Positions 22,990-34,534 of a stretch of 64,000 nucleotides of DNA are shown in pieces (within the stretch, counting starts at the first letter, position 1; every line of letters starts with the position of its first letter). This DNA comes from Scortum barcoo (taxonomy: Eukaryota > Chordata > Actinopteri > Centrarchiformes > Terapontidae). Under the pieces are notes generated by a model. The model did not search any database, was not told the DNA's origin, and worked only from the letters and a program-made list of their open reading frames with translations. Made by a program: the position numbers and the translations under genes. The stretch lies in NCBI GenBank assembly GCA_023238725.1, contig CM041545.1:11439782-11503781 (forward strand). The letters are read 5' to 3'.

Positions 22990-23650
22990 TAGGACATGTC
23001 ATAAGATCACATAACATGAGCTTCTATTTTTATGCAGATGATATCCAGGTTTACCTTAGCTGTTATCCCAATAACCTCAATAATTTTTTTTTTACTTATA
23101 AACTTTTGCAAGGCATTCATAAAAGGACAGCTCAGAATTTCCTTTAACTCAACTCAAAAAAGTCTGAGATTAGTCTATTTGGCACTAACTCTATCGACAG
23201 TAATGACAAACTATCTCCCATCTTATTAGTCCGCAGTGTAGAAACCAAAGAACAAAAACAAAACAAAAAGTCTCTCTCCTCTCCACAAATATTCCACAAT
23301 GCAGCTGTCAGGATTTTAACAGTTACCAGAAAACAAAAACACATTATACCTATCCTGTCATCTTTGCACTAGTTGCCTGTTAGTTTTAGGGTTGACTTTA
23401 AAAATGTATTTATGACTTTTAAAGCCTGGTATGGTTTGGCCCTAAGCTATTTTCCTAATCTTTTAGCTCTCCATGTGCCATCACTTGCTTACTTTACTAC
23501 CATGTTTTATGTCTCATTGCATATTTTAATAATTGTTTTATTGATGGTGCGATTGTTCGTATTGTTTTTATAGTTAACACTCTCAGGATTCTGTTGTTTG
23601 CACTTTTTATCCTCTAGCGCACCTTGTAAAGCTTGTTTCATTCATAGGTT
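22990..23650 (+). pseudogene. Degenerate L2-like LINE, reverse transcriptase C-terminal remnant
   Basis: In one frame, TATGCAGATGAT (23031-23042) encodes the reverse transcriptase YADD box within FYFYADDIQVYLS. Further on, in shifted frames, are the characteristic C-terminal segments HNAAVRILT (near 23297) and LPVSFRVDFKNVFMTFKA (near 23368-23420), then a GLALSYFPNLL-like stretch. The order and spacing match the end of L2/CR1-type LINE ORF2. Stops, frameshifts and a T-run (23082-23091) break the frame. The end, with GCACCTTGTAAAGCTTG (near 23619), resembles the common 3' tail of these elements. It is a dead fragment with no 5' part. L2 versus another non-LTR clade is inference. Confidence 0.7.
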
Positions 23651-24349
23651 TTATCCATCAAGTTGGGTGAAAAAAACAAGAAAATAAAAGGGTTGCTGGT
23701 CTACAGTAGTCTGATGGACAAATATGGATAAAAATAGACTGGGGCGTTCGACCACAGGTTGAATGCCAATTAGCAGATCTGGGCAACCACAAAAGAGGTC
23801 TGGATATCAAAACTTTGTTATGTGAATTTTCAAAGTGAAATGAGACCAAAGAGGCCAATTATCTGTGGCCAAATTGCTGGTGCTTCGACTGCGGACCTTG
23901 ACTGGTGTACTTGTTCTGCACAGTTGAGGATTGGACCTTCAAGCCTCACCTCTATTACCTATGCAGGACAACAGTTACCTTACATGGAAATGTAATTCAC
24001 TCTATTTGTTAAATTGTGTTTTATCTAACAAAAACCTCCAGTGTGTGGGTTTAGTTACTGAGTCGAGTTCACTGATGACATGCCACACACACTGTGCCTT
24101 GTCATGAACAATGTTTTAAAAATATGGTACACCCCTGAGCCGAGTTTTGAGGGGAATCAGGGAGAAGTTGTTTGCCTGGGGTAATGGCGCATAAATCAGT
24201 TCCACATATTCATTGCAGGAAAGCGTCAATTACAGTAGGTGTAATGTAATTTCACCTATGATAAAACATTGTTTACATTTTATACAATTGTAGAAGTAGA
24301 ACCATCACAACTTTTGCTACAGCTACGCTCTTATCTATAACTAAATGAA
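23651..24349. other. Gene-poor sequence
   Basis: No feature was recognised beyond ordinary AT-rich sequence. Confidence 0.4.
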
Positions 24350-24550
24350 GGGATCAGATATCACCTGCTTTCAGTGCCTTACTCTGACTTCCCATTGAGT
24401 TTAGAGGGTTTTATTGATTATTTTTAGAGTAATAAATAGCTTTATCCCAGTTCATATTACAGAGCTTTTAACAGAGCTTGTAGCTCATTATATATAGAGA
24501 CATACATCCTACATCTTTTGGCATTTCTAACCTTCACAAAGTCAATATTA
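24350..24550 (+). pseudogene. Second short LINE 3' fragment, L2/Rex-like
   Basis: CTTCCCATTGAGTTTAGA (about 24389-24406) reads LPIEFR, and further on a shifted frame reads like ITELLTELVAHYI (near 24460-24495). These resemble the LPI-FR...ELLTEL end of fish L2-like reverse transcriptases. Stops and frameshifts are frequent. It may be a separate copy from the remnant 0.7 kb upstream or the end of a related element. Confidence 0.45.
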
Positions 24551-24839
24551 TGCACAAAATTGATCATTTAAAAATTACAATTTGAAATATAATTGTTCAA
24601 TTTATTATGCATTTAATAAAATAAAGACATATTTCTTTATTTCGTTTTATTGTTATTACTAGGTTGGAATAAACAAAAATATATTTATCTTTGAAGCTAT
24701 ATGATAAACTGTCACCACTGTCAGCAACAATCTTATTTACATGCATATTTGCGCTGTAATCAAAATTTTCAGTGACTGAGTGTACTTCCATAAAGTTGGT
24801 GGAATTAGAAGAGACAGATAAAAAAAATAAGGACACAGT

Positions 24840-25100
24840 GAGATGACTTTTGATGGACTCGCCAAAGTGATTATAATTCATCAATTTAGCATGTATGTCT
24901 ATACCAAACATCATAGGAATCCAGTGGATAGATGTTAAAACAATTCTCTTAAAAACAAAAATGTCAATCTGCTGATGGCGCAGCAAGAAAAGTAAGGTGA
25001 TCACCAAAGTTAGCTTGATTAAGCCTATGGGGACCATGAATGCAAAAGGTAACTGCAGTCCATCCAATAATTGCTGATTGCCATCCCTAAAACTAAAAAA
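24840..25100 (+). repeat. Dispersed repeat copy, family C
   Basis: Contains GATCACCAAAGTTAGC, GGGGACCATGAATGC and TTGCCATCCCTAAA in the order of a widespread fish repeat that I recall (…CACCAAAGT…GGGGACCATGAATGTCT…ATGGCAATCCATCCAAT…). Further copies occur near 32040, 33290 and 34310. A 156-codon minus-strand frame (24597-25067) crosses it and is not a gene. Confidence 0.6.
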
Positions 25101-25560
25101 TATTTATGATCAAAGTCACTACAGCAGAGGACAACAACTCTGATGATGTCATCAGGGTTATCTTCTTTAGAGAGCTCACTTCAGAGCCTCAGAAGAAATT
25201 GCATAACTGTTTTTACATGCTGAATAATACTGACCTTCACTCTGATTATGCAATTTAAATGCTGCTAAGATTTTGGTACTTTCAATTTCATGGTTTCCAT
25301 TGTGATGATTTTCAGTGACAATGACAGTATTATTATCACTACACAGACGTTCAGGGATATCATATTTGCCCGTAATGTATGATAATACTATAACATGATG
25401 TTACTTATGCTAAAACAGATTCATATTGCATAGCAATACCAGAAAATGCAAAGTAATAGGATCATAATTCTCCAAAGATTTCACAATCTGGTGTCAAATC
25501 TCTCGCTCACCTTTCCATCAGAATGGAAAAATGAGCATCTCAATTTCTAATAGCTGTGAA
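25101..25560. other. Non-coding sequence, no feature seen
   Basis: AT-rich and without recognisable repeat or exon. Confidence 0.4.
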
Positions 25561-26207
25561 TGATTCACTCCCAACATAAGAAAGTCTATTTTTGGAGCAA
25601 CAAGGGGGTAGGGGGAAAGAATCAGAGATTCTTCTCTCAGTTATTGAATAATTTACAGACCTTGCCAGTGTACTCATTAAGGCTCTACAGTGGGCAGACA
25701 AGAAAGGGGGGGGGTGCGGAGGAGAGAGGAAGGGAGGGTGCTGTCAAATGGAGGGCGAGAGAGGAAGAGGGATCGGCTGTTTGGTAAGACGGCCGTGAGG
25801 AGAGGAAAGGAGAGAGAGCAAGGCGGATGTTAAATACATGAGAAGGAAGAGAAGGAGAACAGAAAATACTGGCATATCAAGGGAGATAGAAGGGGAGAAA
25901 AAAACGTTTTCTGTCAGTGTCATGATTAAAAGATTTATGGGAGTGGAAGGGGGGGGGGGGGTGACTCTTCCCACAGCCACTCTTCCTTTTGTCTTCTTTG
26001 AACTTGGGATGTGTCGAACAGGCTAAGGGAGTTTGGTTAAACCCGACTGATCGCAGATATGAGGTGCCGCTTGCTCTTTGAATTAGCAGGTCCCAGAGCG
26101 CTCTTGGAGGGGAAGGGAGGAGAGAGGAGGACAGAAGAGAAATATGAGACTGAGGATGATGGGGAGGACGAAGGTGCAAACTAGAAGGGTGGAGTCAGAG
26201 AATGAAG
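25561..26207. repeat. Purine-rich tract with G13 homopolymer
   Basis: The + strand is strongly enriched in G and A (GGGGGGTGCGGAGGAGAGAGG, GAGAGGAAAGGAGAGAGAG and similar). It includes a run of 13 G at 25949-25961. Such polypurine tracts can form triplex or quadruplex structures. Open frames on either strand are compositional artefacts. Confidence 0.7.
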
Positions 26208-26324
<117 letters not shown>

Positions 26325-27840
26325 GATGAGATGGGGTGGTTGGGTGGGAAAAGCTTTTACTGGAAGATCGTGATGCGCTATCCCATGATCCTCTCTTGTC
26401 TCCTGCAGCACCTTTCTCCATTATCTACCAGCTGAGACAAGGCAGAGGGATTGGCAGGTTATGAGTCCACATAAAAGTGCAGATGAAATGCCAACACTCT
26501 TGGCCTAAATTACTCTGACAGTTTACTCTTGGTGTGTCTGTTGCTCCTCCACTCTCACACCAGGCATTCAGTGTGTCATAAGAGGATTTTTCCAACGCTC
26601 CCCCTCCTCCCCTCTTCCTCTTCCCCTTGCTTCTCCTACTCCAGTAGCTCTGCGTTTATGGTCTGTTCCACAGCTCAGCACATATACTGTAAAAAAATGG
26701 AGCACCCAGATCATGACAAACCACCATGTATCTCCCTTTCCCTGTGTGTATCCCTGAATATTTCATAAATGGTACGCAGCAGATGTTGTTGTAAAGCACA
26801 TCAATATTTGATGCACTCTCTGTCTCCCTTTCTGATATTTTGTATTCCAGCGACACTGGTGACGGCATTCATGTTGGCCTAACAGCCACTGTGGTTTTGT
26901 CTATTATGAGGCATTAGGTTTGAGCCATGTTCTGCTCGCTGGTTAATGGAGAAAACAAGTCACAACACTGCGCAAACGTTAGTGGGATGATCAGTGCGTC
27001 CTTTTTTGCAGGTGGCTAATTAGCGAGGCTTGCTCTTTTTTTTTTCTCCCCGATCCCTCATTCCAGCTTGTCATAATTCTCAATGAGCTCCTTTTAACTG
27101 CACCCTAACAGTGTTGATTAATTTCATCAGAAATTACAGTGGAGGTTGCAAGGAAAGCATTTGCATAATACACAAATTGTTGAGCGCTTTTTTGAGTCAC
27201 CCAGATGAATGGATTCAAGTTGGCAGAGTGACTCGCCATGAATGAACATGAGGTACGATTGAAACATATTTCCAAATGTCAAAGTATTCAGATTTTCTCA
27301 GCCTGTCTGGGCATGGTGCGTAAAGTATATTTGTCAACACTATCACATATGCCCTGGCATGTTCTTACGCCACACGCTGCTTGTTTTGGATTAATACAGA
27401 TTAGGAAAGAAGGGGGGAAAAAAATCCCAATATAATCTGGATTACCAGCGGCCTCATCCCCTCTGGCCATGGCAATTCCCTGGAGAGTCAAAAGCCCGTG
27501 TGCAATGGCATTTTCTTTGACCCATTTGCAGCAGCGGTGGTATTGCAGGAGGAAATATGGAATATGAATGAGTGCCTCCTCCCATAAGAGCTTCCATTAG
27601 AGATCACTTAAGGGGCCCTGGTCCATTATTGAGAGGTTGCAGGGGGTGTGAAGCTGCTCTCTTTGAAGTCGGAAGTGGTGGTGAAGTACATGCATTAGTT
27701 GGAGTATGGCATGTCTATATCATTATGATCAATGTGTATCTAAAAATGGGAATGGCTTACAATAACTATCATTTAGTAATTAGATTTTTGGACTGTATGG
27801 TATATTGAATTTTGATTTTGATCTCTATCATTTGATATGC
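26325..27840. other. Non-coding sequence with a candidate conserved element
   Basis: No exon was found. The stretch from about 27060 to 27600 is free of repeats and contains several homeodomain-like motifs, including two GGATTA (TAATCC) sites at 27388 and 27439, TTGCATAAT and GATTAATTTCATC. That texture fits a conserved enhancer, but only alignment can show it. Confidence 0.35.
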
Positions 27841-28077
<237 letters not shown>

Positions 28078-28585
28078 GAGACTGTAAATCTGCTGTACTG
28101 ATATGTGCATCTCTTCTCTCAACACATTCTCTGGCCTTTCCCCTCTCCCCCCCACACACACGAGTCGAACTGGCAGCCATCTCTCATGGGAGGAGCTGTT
28201 ACATAGCATCTAAGAGGTTATTAAGGCTACTGTGTCTGGGGGAGGATGAGCTGAAACTGCAGAGAGGACCAGAAGGCAGCAGCAAAATGGCTTCTTTTGA
28301 CAGGGCACTGTTCCTCTTAGAGTGTAGCAAATCTAGCTTCAGGTGCATTGTGGTTCATAATAGTTGTGTTGTGTTTGTGTATGTGTGTGTATGATTTGCT
28401 TCAGGGACAAAAAAAAAGGATTTCCTTTCTGTATTTGATTTCCATGCCTGTGATCATTACATTTTCTTGTTGGTGGGGATCAGCTTAATCCCACCTCCTG
28501 GTGCGCATTTCATTCCGTCACAGTGATTCAGATACATTAATATTCTTTAACTCACAATAGATGGCGTAAGTTACATCTGAAATTA
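28078..28585. other. Non-coding sequence
   Basis: No feature was recognised apart from a short GT-rich patch (28364-28392) and an A9 run. Confidence 0.4.
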
Positions 28586-28700
28586 TTTACAGAGTTTGTC
28601 TTTAAAGTTGCAGGAGGTAACTCATATAAAGATATTTTCTTTTCACATATTTGCTGTTGCTGTGTCCTGACAGTATCACATGAGACAGGAGAAGCTTAAG
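28586..28700 (+). repeat. Dispersed repeat fragment, family B 5' part
   Basis: GTTGCAGGAGGTAACTC, ATTTGCTGTTGCTG and CCTGACAGTATCACATGAGAC resemble, from memory, the first part of the repeat whose later part is seen at 29265-29560. About 565 bp of unrelated sequence separates the two parts. Confidence 0.4.
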
Positions 28701-29264
28701 CTTCCAGTTCCAATCCCTACACCTTCCCACCTTGTGACAGAGGGTCTCCTTACTAATAGGGATGTTATACATATGCCAGCAAGCATGGAGAAGCCCTCAT
28801 CTTTCTCAGATGGAAACAGGGACATTTTTCATAGCGTGGTTATTCATTATTAATTGAAGAAAGAAAAGCTCCTTCCAGGGACTTAATCTGATTGAAGAAA
28901 GAAAAGCTTGTGTTTTTTCCATTCTGAATCTGATTAGGTACTTGTGTTTTTTCCACCTGAAATTGCACATCACAGGCAATCTAGTCAAATCTAATCAACA
29001 CATGTACCACATGTTTTCTTGGGTACAAAATGGCATCCAAAACATTTGGAAACCTCTAGTCTATTCATGTGTGTTTGGAAATGTCTGTTTAAGGTAAAGC
29101 AAGTTTTATTCTTTTTTTAAATAACTATTCACATTTATGGTGCATCCCACACACAAAAGAGGTGCTTCATTTCAGAGGAGTGGATTGATACTTATTGTGG
29201 CGGACCCTCTGTGCAAACAGAGTGAGAGTGGGTAGGGGGAGGGTGTCAGGGACAGATTAGAACT
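28701..29264. other. Unique sequence between two family-B fragments, with short direct repeats
   Basis: ATTGAAGAAAGAAAAGCT occurs at 28853-28870 and 28891-28908. CTTGTGTTTTTTCCA occurs at 28907-28921 and 28941-28955. AATCTGATT occurs at 28885 and 28927. This is a local, staggered duplication of the replication-slippage kind. Confidence 0.6.
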
Positions 29265-29720
29265 GGGCCATAATCTGTGGGAGAAAAAAAAAATCTGGCT
29301 CCTCTCCCTCCACCTTCTGCCCATTATACGATTTGCAAAAAAAACGACCATGCCCTGATCAAAACAACCAACCAGAGGCAGGAGGTGTATCTGACGGAGT
29401 GTAAATCATCACTGCTCCTGCACACGCTGCAGGCAGCTCCCCTATCCATGTTCTCACTGATCAAGCTCAGTATCTTCAGTGAGCAGACGCAGAGGCGAAC
29501 AAACAACCTCAGAACAACCAAGCAACGAGAAAACTGCCCATCCCTCCTTTGCTAACAACAGCTTAGACAACAAACACAAGGAAAGAAAAGAAGACCAATG
29601 AAGGAAAGCAAGATAAAAAGAAAAATGAAAGATTTAGACCGAGCTGCTCTGAGGGGAGGGGCTTTGAAGGCGAGCTGGAGCACAGCAGGGATGGAGGGGG
29701 AGGCACCTGGAAGATTCAGC
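29265..29720 (+). repeat. Dispersed repeat copy, family B
   Basis: Contains ATAATCTGTGGGAGAAAAAA, AAAACAACCAACCAGAGGC, GCTCCTGCACACGCTGCAGG and AACAACCAAGCAACGAG. Its blocks are shared with 15085-15420 in the same order. The C/T-rich minus strand near 29640-29720 is part of, or next to, the repeat. Confidence 0.55.
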
Positions 29721-29964
29721 TTTAAGAGAAGGTATACATAAACTAAGGCGTAAACTTGTGGTTATGTATATCACCTCTATCGGCTCTGGAATAAATGAAA
29801 AAAATAATAAACTAAAGTACAGGGAAGCAGGTGCCATATTCTGTCTGCATTAAACATTACTGTGCTAACAGGTGTTATTCACCTCCATGACAGTGACAAA
29901 GAGAAATTACTGTGCATACAAACAGCACTGATTACTCTGCTCTGCTGCGATGTGCTCAAGCATA

Positions 29965-30035
29965 AATAAGATAAGATAAGATCATCTTTTATTGATCCCA
30001 CAGTGGGGAAATTGCACTGTTACAATAGCTCAAAA
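29965..30035 (+). repeat. Short teleost repeat of the 'TTTATTGATCCCACAGTGGGGAAA' type
   Basis: Three AGATA/AAGATAAG units precede TCATCTTTTATTGATCCC, then CACAGTGGGGAAATTGCA. I recall this as a very abundant fish repeat end. Only the short terminal part is present. Confidence 0.6.
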
Positions 30036-30719
30036 ACCAACAATTTAAGACACAGATTAAATATGTATGAGTATGAACGCATGCTAAAAACATTTGATTT
30101 CTCAGCCACACAAACTCAATGCACAGTGGACATGAAACATGTTAGTTTGGCCCTGAAAGTCCCCTCAACCCTTGTTTCATCATCCTCTCCTCCAGCTGCA
30201 GATATCATTGATGTGGAACAAGGCTCCCTTTAACAGAAGAGTGGTACTTTCTGCTGTCATAGCCCTCAGCAAACTGCCTCAATACCACTGTGAGCTAGTT
30301 TTGATATAATTGCTTTATATGTCTCTAGTGCCAATATGTCTCCACATTGCTTTACAATCTCAAGACCGCGGCTAACCTTTTCTTCTTTCTTTACCTTTTT
30401 AGCAATATAATCTCTATTCTCCATTATAATCACAGCCTGTGTGGACTGAAAAGTGTGTTTTGCCCTGGATTTAATGTTTTATGACATATGCTTACAAATT
30501 TGTTTTCCTGTGATGACAAGAGTCCAGGAAGTCACTGCTCTCAGCCAAGAAACTGTCCAGCAAATAACCTCACAAAACCTTGTTGTAACATGTTTCTACA
30601 GCTCTATTTTTGTATGAATTAAATAAAAATGTTAATGAGAGATTTCAAACTTACTGCTGCTAGTGTTTTTTTTTTTTGTTGTTGTTGTTTTTTTAACCTT
30701 TAGTCAGGCATTTCCCCAT
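30036..30719. other. Non-coding sequence
   Basis: No exon was recognised. A T-run and GTT repeats (30667-30695) are the only visible features. Confidence 0.4.
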
Positions 30720-30890
30720 GCTTCCAGTATTTATGCTAAACTATGCTAACCATCTGCTGGCATTCATAGTTTCTTATTTAGCATACAGACATGAGAGTGG
30801 TATTGATCCTCTCAAATAACTCTAGGCAAGAGAGCAAATAAGAATACATCCCAAAAATGCCAAACTATCATTTGGTCAGTCTCAGTTTTG
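30720..30890 (-). repeat. Dispersed repeat copy, family D
   Basis: Contains TATGCTAAACTATGCTAACC, ACAGACATGAGAGTGGTAT and GCAAGAGAGCAAATAAG. These match the outer part of a palindromic fish repeat family. The opposite-orientation arm is seen at 51140-51380 and 58696-58960, and a fragment at 43015-43060. Confidence 0.6.
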
Positions 30891-31985
30891 CAGAAGTACT
30901 GGGAGGGACCCTTTCTCCAAGACCCTTTAGCCATGACATGCTAGCTATTTCTAATGTGAATAAAATGAAAAGTAAAAAAAAAATAAAAAATTAAAACAAA
31001 GTTACGAATCGTCATTCAACAATGAAGCATTCTTAAATATTTAACAGCTGGACTTTATTGCCATTAAAGTATAATGTCTCAGTGATTTATGTCAAATTCT
31101 CAGTATGTCAGGGCCATCTGCAGACATGTATTGGTACATTGATGTACAGCACATATAGCACGTTCACTATGTTGTTCTCACTTCTTAACTCCAAATAGCT
31201 GTTCTCATTTTTCATACTTTCCCTCTAAAATGTTAGATTTCCACAAGAGCATTCGCAGGGGATCCATACATCAGAGGCTGTGCGCTGATGTTGGAATTAT
31301 GAAGATAGATATAAGAAGTTACTTCATTATGGCTGGATGAAGGATGTTGTCAATTTCCATTTCATGTTTACACCCTAGTAATTTTCAAATGTACAAATAA
31401 TGAACAGGGCATTTGACAAACGAACATTTTGAAAAACTAAATTCCATTTTGTGCAGCCTGGAGATAATTACTTTCAGCAATATTTATGGTAATGAACTTG
31501 TGGTTATGTATAATTCAGTGTCATTTAGTTTTTAAATAGAGGTCCAGGGTTATCCTGTGAGTGACTGTGCTGACATGAAGTAATTGCCGTATTAAAAATC
31601 TTTTAATGACGACAGCTAGATAGAGAGATTTATTATTCATCACAGGGCTGTTATTTGCACACATCCAAATAAGGAATTTAGTTTCAGAGGTGTCTCTGGT
31701 AATGATGCACAATGTAGACAGATCCTGGAAATCACACACACTGCAAATAAATGGTACGAGATGTTCTGTTGACTGCAGGTCCTCACATTCATTAAAATGT
31801 GAAATCGGCATACTGTCTGTTCGTGTAGTAGAGTTTGCCATACAGCGGCAGGGCTACAGGAAGATGCAGTTGCTGTTGTTATGTCTACACAACAGTGACA
31901 CTTGAAAAGTTAAAGTCTCTGATTTATACCTATATTATACCTGTATGTTTATGTTTGGTAGTTCCAGAGGGAACTATAACTAGTT
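30891..31985. other. Non-coding sequence, partly possibly conserved
   Basis: No exon was seen. The block 31530-31850 is repeat-free and contains AATTGCCGTATTAAAAATC and similar motifs, so it may be conserved. It includes overlapping short frames on both strands that are not supported as genes. Confidence 0.35.
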
Positions 31986-32130
31986 ATAAATGTTTAAATA
32001 ATTGGTAGAACTAAGTCAAAGGGTTAAAGTTATTACAATTTAGGCAGACTTGTATATCTGCAAACAATTTCATGGCAATCCATCCAACTGTTGAAACATT
32101 TCTCTTAAAATAATAAATCTGCACATCACG
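31986..32130 (+). repeat. Dispersed repeat fragment, family C
   Basis: AATTTCATGGCAATCCATCC with a following CTGTTGAAACATTTCTC matches the middle of the family also seen at 24840, 33260 and 34310. Confidence 0.55.
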
Positions 32131-32159
32131 GTATAAAAAAGTCAGAGGTTGTCGTGTGT

Positions 32160-33060
32160 GCACCCATGTATCTGGTGTTTCCAGCTCCCTATGTTCTCCG
32201 TTTGTCTCTCTTATTTTGTTGTGTTGTCTGTCATGTCTTGTTCCCTGCTTTAACCTTTTCCTTGTCTGTTATCAGTTTAGTTATGCACCTTTCCTGTTTT
32301 ATTTAGTATACTTAGCTCCCCTCATGTCAGACACTTCACTTCCAGCCATTTTGTGTTTCCCTCCCTGCTCCACCCCAATTTGTTTCACCTGTTCCTTGTT
32401 AGTCTCCTCACCTGTCTCCACTTACCCATCAGCCACACTATATATATCAGTACCCTCTTTTGTTCTTTGTCAGTTTGTCTGTGTTTTGTACATATGTCTG
32501 TCCCTGCATAAGTTTCATCCATGTGTTACATCCATTTCCTGTGCTTCCCCATGCCTACCTAGATCAGGAGTTGGCAACCTTTAACATTGAAAGAGCCATT
32601 TGTGACTGATTCCCACAGAGCAAAACCCACTGGGAGCCATAAAACCTATGTGTGTGCACGGAGTCCATATACAATGACATGACATGTTCCAATGGGGGGG
32701 GCGGATTGCAATGCAACATGTTTTTTGACGCCATATGTTTGTGTATCGCACATCTTTCACGTCTCCGACCTGTCAGTCACCTGGGGTGTCCGATCAAGTT
32801 CCAGAGGTGGAAATTAAATGAAATAGTCATTATTTATTCACTCTTTTTTCAAAGCCACAGGGAGCCACGGGAGAGGGATAAAAGAACCACGTGCGGCTCC
32901 GGAGCTGCGGGTTGCCGACCCCTGACCTAGATGTTCACTTGTTCCTAATCTTACCTGTTCCACCTGCCTGATCCTGCATTTAACCAGTGTAAAACCACCT
33001 TTATACGCCTCCGTGCTGTCTTGCATTTGGGCCTAGCCTGCATCGCAAAACAGGGATGAC
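32160..33060 (+). mobile_element. Degenerate LTR-like repeat, interrupted by a hAT element
   Basis: Pyrimidine-rich sequence with TGTCATGTCTTGTTCCCTG, TTTCACCTGTTCCTTGTTAG and CTCACCTGTC is followed by a TATATATCAG box. Beyond the inserted transposon come TTGCATTTGGGCCTAGCCTGC and a GGATGAC end. From memory this resembles fish Gypsy-type solo LTRs, which end in CTGCATTTGGGTCC...GTGACA. The long frame 32156-32584 is a low-complexity Cys/Ser/Leu product. No internal gag or pol region is next to it, so if correct it is a solo LTR. Assignment is tentative. Confidence 0.45.
32565..32924. mobile_element. Non-autonomous hAT transposon with 8-bp target-site duplication
   Basis: The element is 360 bp. 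It starts CAGGAGTTGGCAACCT and ends GGGTTGCCGACCCCTG, imperfect terminal inverted repeats of the hAT type (CAGgGGTcGGCAACC). It is flanked by perfect ACCTAGAT copies at 32557-32564 and 32925-32932, the 8-bp duplication typical of hAT integration. The interior (AAGAGCCATTTGTGAC, GGAGCCATAAAACC, GTGCGGCTCC) has no transposase. The insertion interrupts the surrounding LTR-like repeat, so it is younger than that repeat. Confidence 0.9.
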
Positions 33061-33259
33061 TAATCAGTAAGGTTTGTCATCTAAGAAGGAAGGTGAACAT
33101 CTGTACAACATTTTGTGCCATCCAGTCTAGTAAGTGTTGAGATGTTTCACAGGGTGAGAGAAATCTTTGTTCGAGAGTTGGCGATAGAGGAAAAGTCAAT
33201 TCATCCTCACCATGACTGACTGTACAAAACGTTATGACAGTCCATGTGACGGCTGTTTT

Positions 33260-33450
33260 TTCACTAATTGATTTCATGAAAAATCACGAAATGAAAACGC
33301 TTATGGTGGCGCTGAGGCAAAAATCAGGATTGCCAAAGTCAGCAAGAGTCATCCTCTGGGGACCATGAATCTTTATAAATTTTCATCATCATCAATCCAT
33401 CACACAGTAGTTAAGTTATTTCGGGCTGGACCAAATTGCTAGAATGACAG
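33260..33450 (+). repeat. Dispersed repeat copy, family C
   Basis: TGGTGGCGCTGAGGCAAAA, GAGTCATCCTCTGGGGACC and CGGGCTGGACCAAATTGC follow the order of the family consensus that I remember. Confidence 0.65.
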
Positions 33451-34309
33451 ACAGATGCTGCTGTAACACCTGATGGCACATGGTCTAGTTTTGACAAGAT
33501 GAATTTTATCTCTCATCAGCAAATGTTTTATAGGCAAATATCTCTTGCTAACCTGTAAAGGCAAAAAATCTAGGAACATGTTAAAAAGATGGATGTAAAC
33601 CACATCACAAAGAGGAAAGTTTGAGAGAAAACTGCACAGATAACAGAGGAACACATCGTGTTTTGAGTTCAGTTGCTCTACTCTCGCAACATCCTGAAGA
33701 AATAAACTTTTCCAAGGGAAGTTGACAGCTGGAAAGCAGTTTAATTAATGAGACCACTCACAGTCTCAGTTAGTCTCTTATCATATCACAAACTGTATGG
33801 TACAAATTAACTAACACAGCCTGTGGACAAATCTGTGTGACACCTCCAGAAGGCTTGGCATAATTGGAACATAGAGCATGCTGAATTGATTCCACTAGTG
33901 TCTTGGTTTTGTAACCTTTCATCTGTTGGTGACAATTTCTCCATCAATACCCTGGGAGAAACCTGTATTTAATTGATTTTTTTTAATAGCACCATTTGAC
34001 AAAAGTCCATTGTAAGTTTTCTGTTCTTTTTTTCTAAAACTAATACTTGGTGGTCATTTATAGATGTGATTGCTTTCTCTTTTAAGACATACACCCACTA
34101 TTGTAACCTTTTTTAAGACTCTCAAACAGGCTGTTGAGTCCACTGAAAACCACTGAAACAAAATCCTCACTGCCCTTTCCTTTTTATATTTAGTTGCATT
34201 TTTAAAATGTATTTTGTTTTCCCTTTCTTCTGAATTGTTCACATTTTCTGAAGTGATGCATTCTTGTCAAAATTATAATGAAAATATTGGCCCGGTAATG
34301 GGGCTAGAT
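33451..34309. other. Non-coding sequence
   Basis: No exon or assignable repeat was recognised. It lies between two family-C copies. Confidence 0.4.
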
Positions 34310-34520
34310 AAAAACATCACCAAAGTCATTAGAGTTAATCCTGACTTGGATGTGAATGTGAAAATTTGTCAATATAAACAATAATCAATATAACATGTCA
34401 ATACATCCAATCACTGTTGAGCTATTTCACTGAAAACCACAAATGAACAACCTGCTGGTGACACTCAGTCAGGAGTTTACCAAAGTTGTTGGGGGTCATC
34501 ATCAAATGCAATTATCGTTT
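34310..34520 (+). repeat. Dispersed repeat copy, family C
   Basis: ACCAAAGTCATTAGAGTTAATCC, GAGCTATTTCACTGAAAACC and CAACCTGCTGGTGACACTC follow the family order. The copy ends just before a perfect hairpin (34535-34571). Confidence 0.6.
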
Positions 34521-34534
34521 GAGACATTTCAGCC

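Noticed and set aside
24597..25067. 156-codon minus-strand frame, the longest after the olfm1 terminal exon
   Set aside because: It runs through a family-C dispersed repeat and AT-rich DNA, and the translation resembles no protein family.
32156..32584. 142-codon Cys/Ser/Leu-rich frame
   Set aside because: It lies in pyrimidine-rich LTR-like repeat DNA and continues into the hAT terminus; no domain is visible.
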